Shown here piece after piece: positions 60,583-64,000 of a DNA stretch of 64,000 bases; position 1 is the stretch's first letter, and every line of letters begins with the position of its first letter. The position numbers and the translations under genes are program-made. Source of the stretch: Syncephalastrum monosporum B8922 (Eukaryota > Mucoromycota > Mucoromycetes > Mucorales > Syncephalastraceae). The DNA is taken from assembly GCA_000697355.1 (NCBI GenBank), contig JNEN01001278.1:124001-188000 (forward strand), in the 5' to 3' direction. Below the pieces are notes generated by a model. It had not been told where the DNA came from. It was given only the letters and a program-made list of their open reading frames with translations, and ran no database searches.

Positions 60583-62059
60583 ATGTATTTGCGGCCCCAC
60601 CGCGACTCTATGAACACCCACAACCTCAACACTATGGCGCCATGTCTCGAAGAGCAGCCACAGCACATGGCGATGCTTACGGCAGCAGCAGCACCTGCAC
60701 CTGCCATGCTGCCTGAGCAGCAAGCTCAGGTGCCAGCATTCCCATCGCCTTACCCTACGCCTGCCGGTCCCATGCCCGTGGCAGACTACACTTGCCAGCC
60801 CACGGCTCCCTCCAGCTCCGAGACCAACGACTGCTGTTGTGGCTACCCATGCCAGGACGCTTGCTATTGTACTCTACCCAGCTATGCGGAAGATAACGCC
60901 AGGTGGCTTTCACCTGAATGCGGCGTAGCAGAGGAGTCATCTTGTGCAACATTCATGCCAAGCGGCGGTGGAGATGACAGATCATATCTCAGTTGCGCGG
61001 AGCAACCGCCGTCCCCGCACCCGGCCGCCAGCATGATGATGTATCCACCCACGCCCATGGCCCTCCCTGGAACGACCCGCGCCGCCCTTGACCCTTACCA
61101 CCCTCACCATCATCACCACCATCACCCATACGCACACCCCGTATCACACCATGCGCAGGAACCCATGAACCGACCGCATGGGTCGTTCCGGCCCTCGTTT
61201 TACAATCCGTTTGAGGTCAAGCACCGCAAGCGCACAACGCGTGCTCAGCTCAAAGTCCTCGAGCGGACATTCCGAGAGCATCCCAAGCCCAGTGCCGACC
61301 TTCGCCGTCTGCTGGCGCACAACCTCAACATGACACCGCGCGGGGTTCAAGTCTGGTTCCAGAACCGCCGTGCCAAGGTGAAGGCTCAGCGACGCAAGGC
61401 GGTCGCCGCTGCCGAAGAAGACGACAAAGAAGCGGTCGAGACAAAAGAGCAGCCCCAGCAACGACCACCTCAAGATACCAACGTCCAGGATACGATGCCC
61501 CAGGAAGCGTGGTGCATGGAACGCCAGAATAGTACGACGTCGTCTGTCGTGACAGCCGAGGATCTGCCTGCGTTATTGACCCCCGCTACTCCGCCGTACT
61601 CGGACGGCCCGCCGCCGGCGCCCTTTTTATTTGGTAACGCAGTGGATGCCTTAGTGGCAGATCTGGTGGAACCAGCACCATGCAAGGCAATGCAGCTTCC
61701 AAAAGCAGAGCCTTTCATTGAGGGTGACAGTGGTGCATTTTCGAACAACAATAATAATGACTATCATTATTATCTGCCGACGACGCAGATACCCATGGAC
61801 GCGTCGTCATGGCCGATAACGCAGACGGCGCCGGCTGATCTGCTCCTTCAAAACGACGTCTTGCTTCAACAAACGTGGAGCGCGAGTGATGAGGTATGTA
61901 CCACTCAGCTGCTTTATTTTTTTATTGTCCTCCTCACCTAACCTGCCTGTTCTCCACAAGCAGCAACCACCACCGCATCCGCATCATAGGCTGTCCGACC
62001 CGATTTTCGGACCCAATGACTTTGACTTTAGCCTCGTGACGACCTATCCATCATCATAA
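60583..62059 (+). CDS. Homeodomain transcription factor
   Basis: Two exons (60583-61893, 61964-62059; donor GTATGT, acceptor CAG) give 468 residues. The homeodomain is at ~213-272: KHRKRTTRAQLKVLERTF, helix 2 SADLRRLLAHNLNM, and recognition helix VQVWFQNRRAKVKAQRRK with the invariant W, F, N and R. Upstream are Ala/Pro/Gln runs, a Cys-rich patch (DCCCGYPCQDACYC) and a His run (HHHHHHH). Downstream are acidic Gln-rich, Pro-rich and Asn-rich segments. The recognition helix resembles fungal Pho2/Phx1-type proteins, which are general regulators; targets unknown. The acceptor is AAGCAG, so a one-Gln longer form is possible. The start is the first ATG of the frame; the next in-frame ATG is at 60610. 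Confidence 0.88.
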
Positions 62060-62699
62060 TGGCGTTCGAGTGTAACCATATGCCCCCATACTACACAGCA
62101 CCTATTTCCTTTCTTTTTTTTTTTTTTCATTCTCACCAAAACGTTGCATCTTTCTCATTTTTATATGTCCATTTTCCCCGATTTCTTTTTCTATGGTTAC
62201 TACTTTATATGATCGTTTGGCCAGTCTTTCTAATATCCATAATACTCCTTAATTATGTTAATCTGTATGCTTGCATCCCTTTTTCTTTTCACTGTACAGA
62301 TTTTTTTTTTGTTCGCTAACGCCCCAAAAATACACATTCCGCCGAAAAAGAAGTGATTATTCTTCCTTTGCCTCTTTGGAAATAAAGTTCAGGGCCCTAG
62401 TATATTTTATTCATTGTTCAAGGGGAGATAGAGGAGGAGGAGGAGAAGAGAGAGAGAGAGGAACGCTGATCAGTCCAAACCCGCCGCGACACGTGCACGC
62501 ATGATCATCAATGACAGTTGCACAGCAGAAGGGACCGCTCGTTGCACAGCAGATGGAGTAGCAGTAGCAGCAGTAGCAGCAGTCGTAGTAGTCGTAGTAG
62601 TCGTAGTAGTAATAGCAATTTCCCGGGTGAGAGAGAGAGAGAGAGAGAGAGATAGAGAGAGTAACAACAAGAAGGCAGAAAGAGGATATGTCAATCAAT
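62060..62699. other. Convergent intergenic region rich in microsatellites
   Basis: About 640 bp. Contents: a T16-type run (~62115-62129), a GA run at 62446-62461, a GTA/GCA trinucleotide region at ~62560-62612 and a long GA run at 62629-62660. The repeats yield Arg/Glu, Ser/Leu or Val peptides in the frames across them, which are not genes. The two flanking genes end here from opposite sides. Confidence 0.75.
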
Positions 62700-63555
62700 C
62701 TATTCAGCTTTGGATGACCCAAACCCAGAGAAACCCATCATCTTGGCCATCTCATCTTCGCCTTCACCGCCGCCCTCAGCTGCTTCGGGCTCTTCAGATT
62801 GTTGCTTTCTCTTCTTGGCTTCCTTTTTCTGTCGTTTCCGCTCTTTCCGTTTCCGCCGTTCCTCTTCCTCCTCACGTGTCAACTCTTCAATGCGCGAATC
62901 CAAATCTAATCCAAGGTGCTGTTGTCAGAACGGGGCATGTCTTCCATGAAGTTGGATTGCCCTCTTACCATATTCCTTTTTCGGTTCCTCCTTTTTGCGT
63001 TTCAGCATGGCCAATCGCTCACTGACATCCGTGGCCGAGGCACGCTCCACCTTGAGTGTATAGCCAACGTTCTTTTGATCTAGATCCAACTCCCCTGTCA
63101 GCGCTTTACCTTAGTAGTCTACCCTTTCACTTACGTTTACGGCCATTGCAGTGGTCCATGAAACCGACACTGTCTTTACAGACGATATCGCATGCCTTGC
63201 AGTAGAAACCCGGCTGCTTCGCATTTTCGCTGGCCCCACCGGACTGGACAATCTGGGTCTTACCGAGATTGGCATCAAGCACAATCTTCTTGTCGCGCAT
63301 GCGCACTGATTCGAGGTTCTTGTCTTCGGATTCGTCTGATTTCGCCTTGATGGGCGGTAAGCCCATGCGACGACGCCGTTCATTCTCGTCACTGGTGCGA
63401 TCGCGGGCCTCTCGAGCACGGGCTCGTTCTGCGTATTCTTGTTTATCCCATTTACGTCTGTAGTCGGTGTCACCCTACGCAAGCAGTCAGACGATGGCAC
63501 TTTTTTTGGATGCACAATGCATTACCGAGCGTCCTGAGCCGTAAGCACTGCTCAT
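62700..63555 (-). CDS. SNU23: Snu23/ZMAT2-like U4/U6.U5 tri-snRNP protein
   Basis: Four exons (63555-63526, 63474-63135, 63079-62969, 62905-62700) give 228 residues. The start MSSAYGSGRSGDTDYRRKWDK is followed by an Arg/Glu-rich helix. One matrin-type C2H2 finger is present ([25 protein letters not shown]; split between exons) with Cys102, Cys105, His118 and His124, followed by QKNVGYTLKVERA, which is strongly conserved in ZMAT2/Snu23. The C-terminus is a long Lys/Arg/Glu helix and ends MMGFSGFGSSK, a motif also seen in human ZMAT2. In the spliceosome Snu23 is part of the pre-B complex with Prp38 near the 5' splice site. Confidence 0.95.
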
Positions 63556-64000
63556 GGTAAAGAATCTGTCTATCGATTGGGGGGATCTGCACAGAAGGAA
63601 AGAGCAAAGTGCAAATTTACGTCCAGACAGCATAATATAAATTTCACCTCTATCTGGACACCGTGTTCTCTCTTTGTTGCTCTTTTGCAGGCTCAACACG
63701 TATCACACCACATGGACGGGCTCCCGTCAAAGGCAAAAGTTTTCAGAGTTCTCATAGAGATATAACTACAAGCCGCATGCATAAAGAAGCAACCAGCTCG
63801 ACTCAACTACACGATGGCTTGCGTTATATCTGTAAAGACAAGAAGCTTTTTAGGAGGATACGACGACGAAAAATGAATAAATAGACTCGCGGGTGACAAG
63901 GCTGGAAAGTATGATAGTGCTCTGCTCTGCATCCAGGTCAAGCAAACTACAAAAGTCGCACTAAGGGCAAGTGTCGACACCCACTCGCCCATGATTTGCT
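63556..64000. other. Upstream region of SNU23, right window edge
   Basis: About 445 bp with only short unsupported frames on both strands. It probably holds the SNU23 promoter; the next gene is outside the window. Confidence 0.5.

Noticed and set aside
62470..62725. Repetitive Thr/Val/Ser frames
   Set aside because: Products of the GTA/GCA and GA microsatellites.

Overview
This window looks like nuclear DNA from a filamentous early-diverging fungus, most likely a member of Mucoromycota (inferred from gene content, not tested by search). Genes carry many short introns, mostly 45-100 nt, with GTAAGT/GTATGT-like donors. Intergenic DNA is rich in T/CT tracts and microsatellites. Homopolymeric Gln, His and Asn runs are common in the proteins. 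The gene set includes a Hook dynein adaptor, a Gemin3/DDX20 helicase, a complete tubulin cofactor E and a DIRS-type retroelement remnant, a mix usual for this part of the fungal tree. No operons, tRNAs, rRNAs or CRISPR arrays were seen. I built all multi-exon models by hand from splice sites and reading phase.

Layout. 1-12 kb: the tail of a kinesin-4-like protein cut by the window edge (+), a GATA/PHD zinc-finger protein (-), and a complete 1686-residue kinesin-4-like motor (-). 14-18.3 kb: a kelch membrane protein, a small predicted mitochondrial protein and a CYS-3/MetR-like bZIP factor (all +). 18.6-25 kb: gene-poor DNA with a decayed DIRS-like reverse transcriptase lying between two ~410 bp inverted repeats, plus a 52-bp tandem repeat. 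25-39 kb: RPA190 (Pol I largest subunit, -) divergent from TBCE (+), a small WWE-like protein, the SNARE BOS1, an ML-domain lipid-binding protein, LTO1 (-) and the mitochondrial phosphate carrier (-). 42-50 kb: Hook (+), SCO1 (+), a newly modelled 76-residue spliced gene (+) and a disordered Ser/His-rich protein (-). 50-57 kb: BUD20 (-) and Gemin3/DDX20 (+) share a 124-bp promoter, followed by a Cdc7/SepH-type kinase (-) whose model also has an N-terminal calponin-homology domain and a C-terminal C1 zinc finger. 60.5-64 kb: a homeodomain factor (+) and the spliceosomal protein SNU23 (-).

Functional themes are housekeeping: microtubule transport and tubulin folding (two kinesins, Hook, TBCE), ribosome production (RPA190, BUD20, LTO1), splicing/snRNP biology (DDX20, SNU23), mitochondrial function (SCO1, phosphate carrier, small mitochondrial protein) and transcription factors. 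The most unusual items are the CH-kinase-C1 protein, the inverted-repeat retroelement locus that could form a long hairpin RNA, the 76-residue four-exon gene, and several very small or non-canonical splicing units (8-nt, 15-nt and 26-nt exons, a GC-AG intron).
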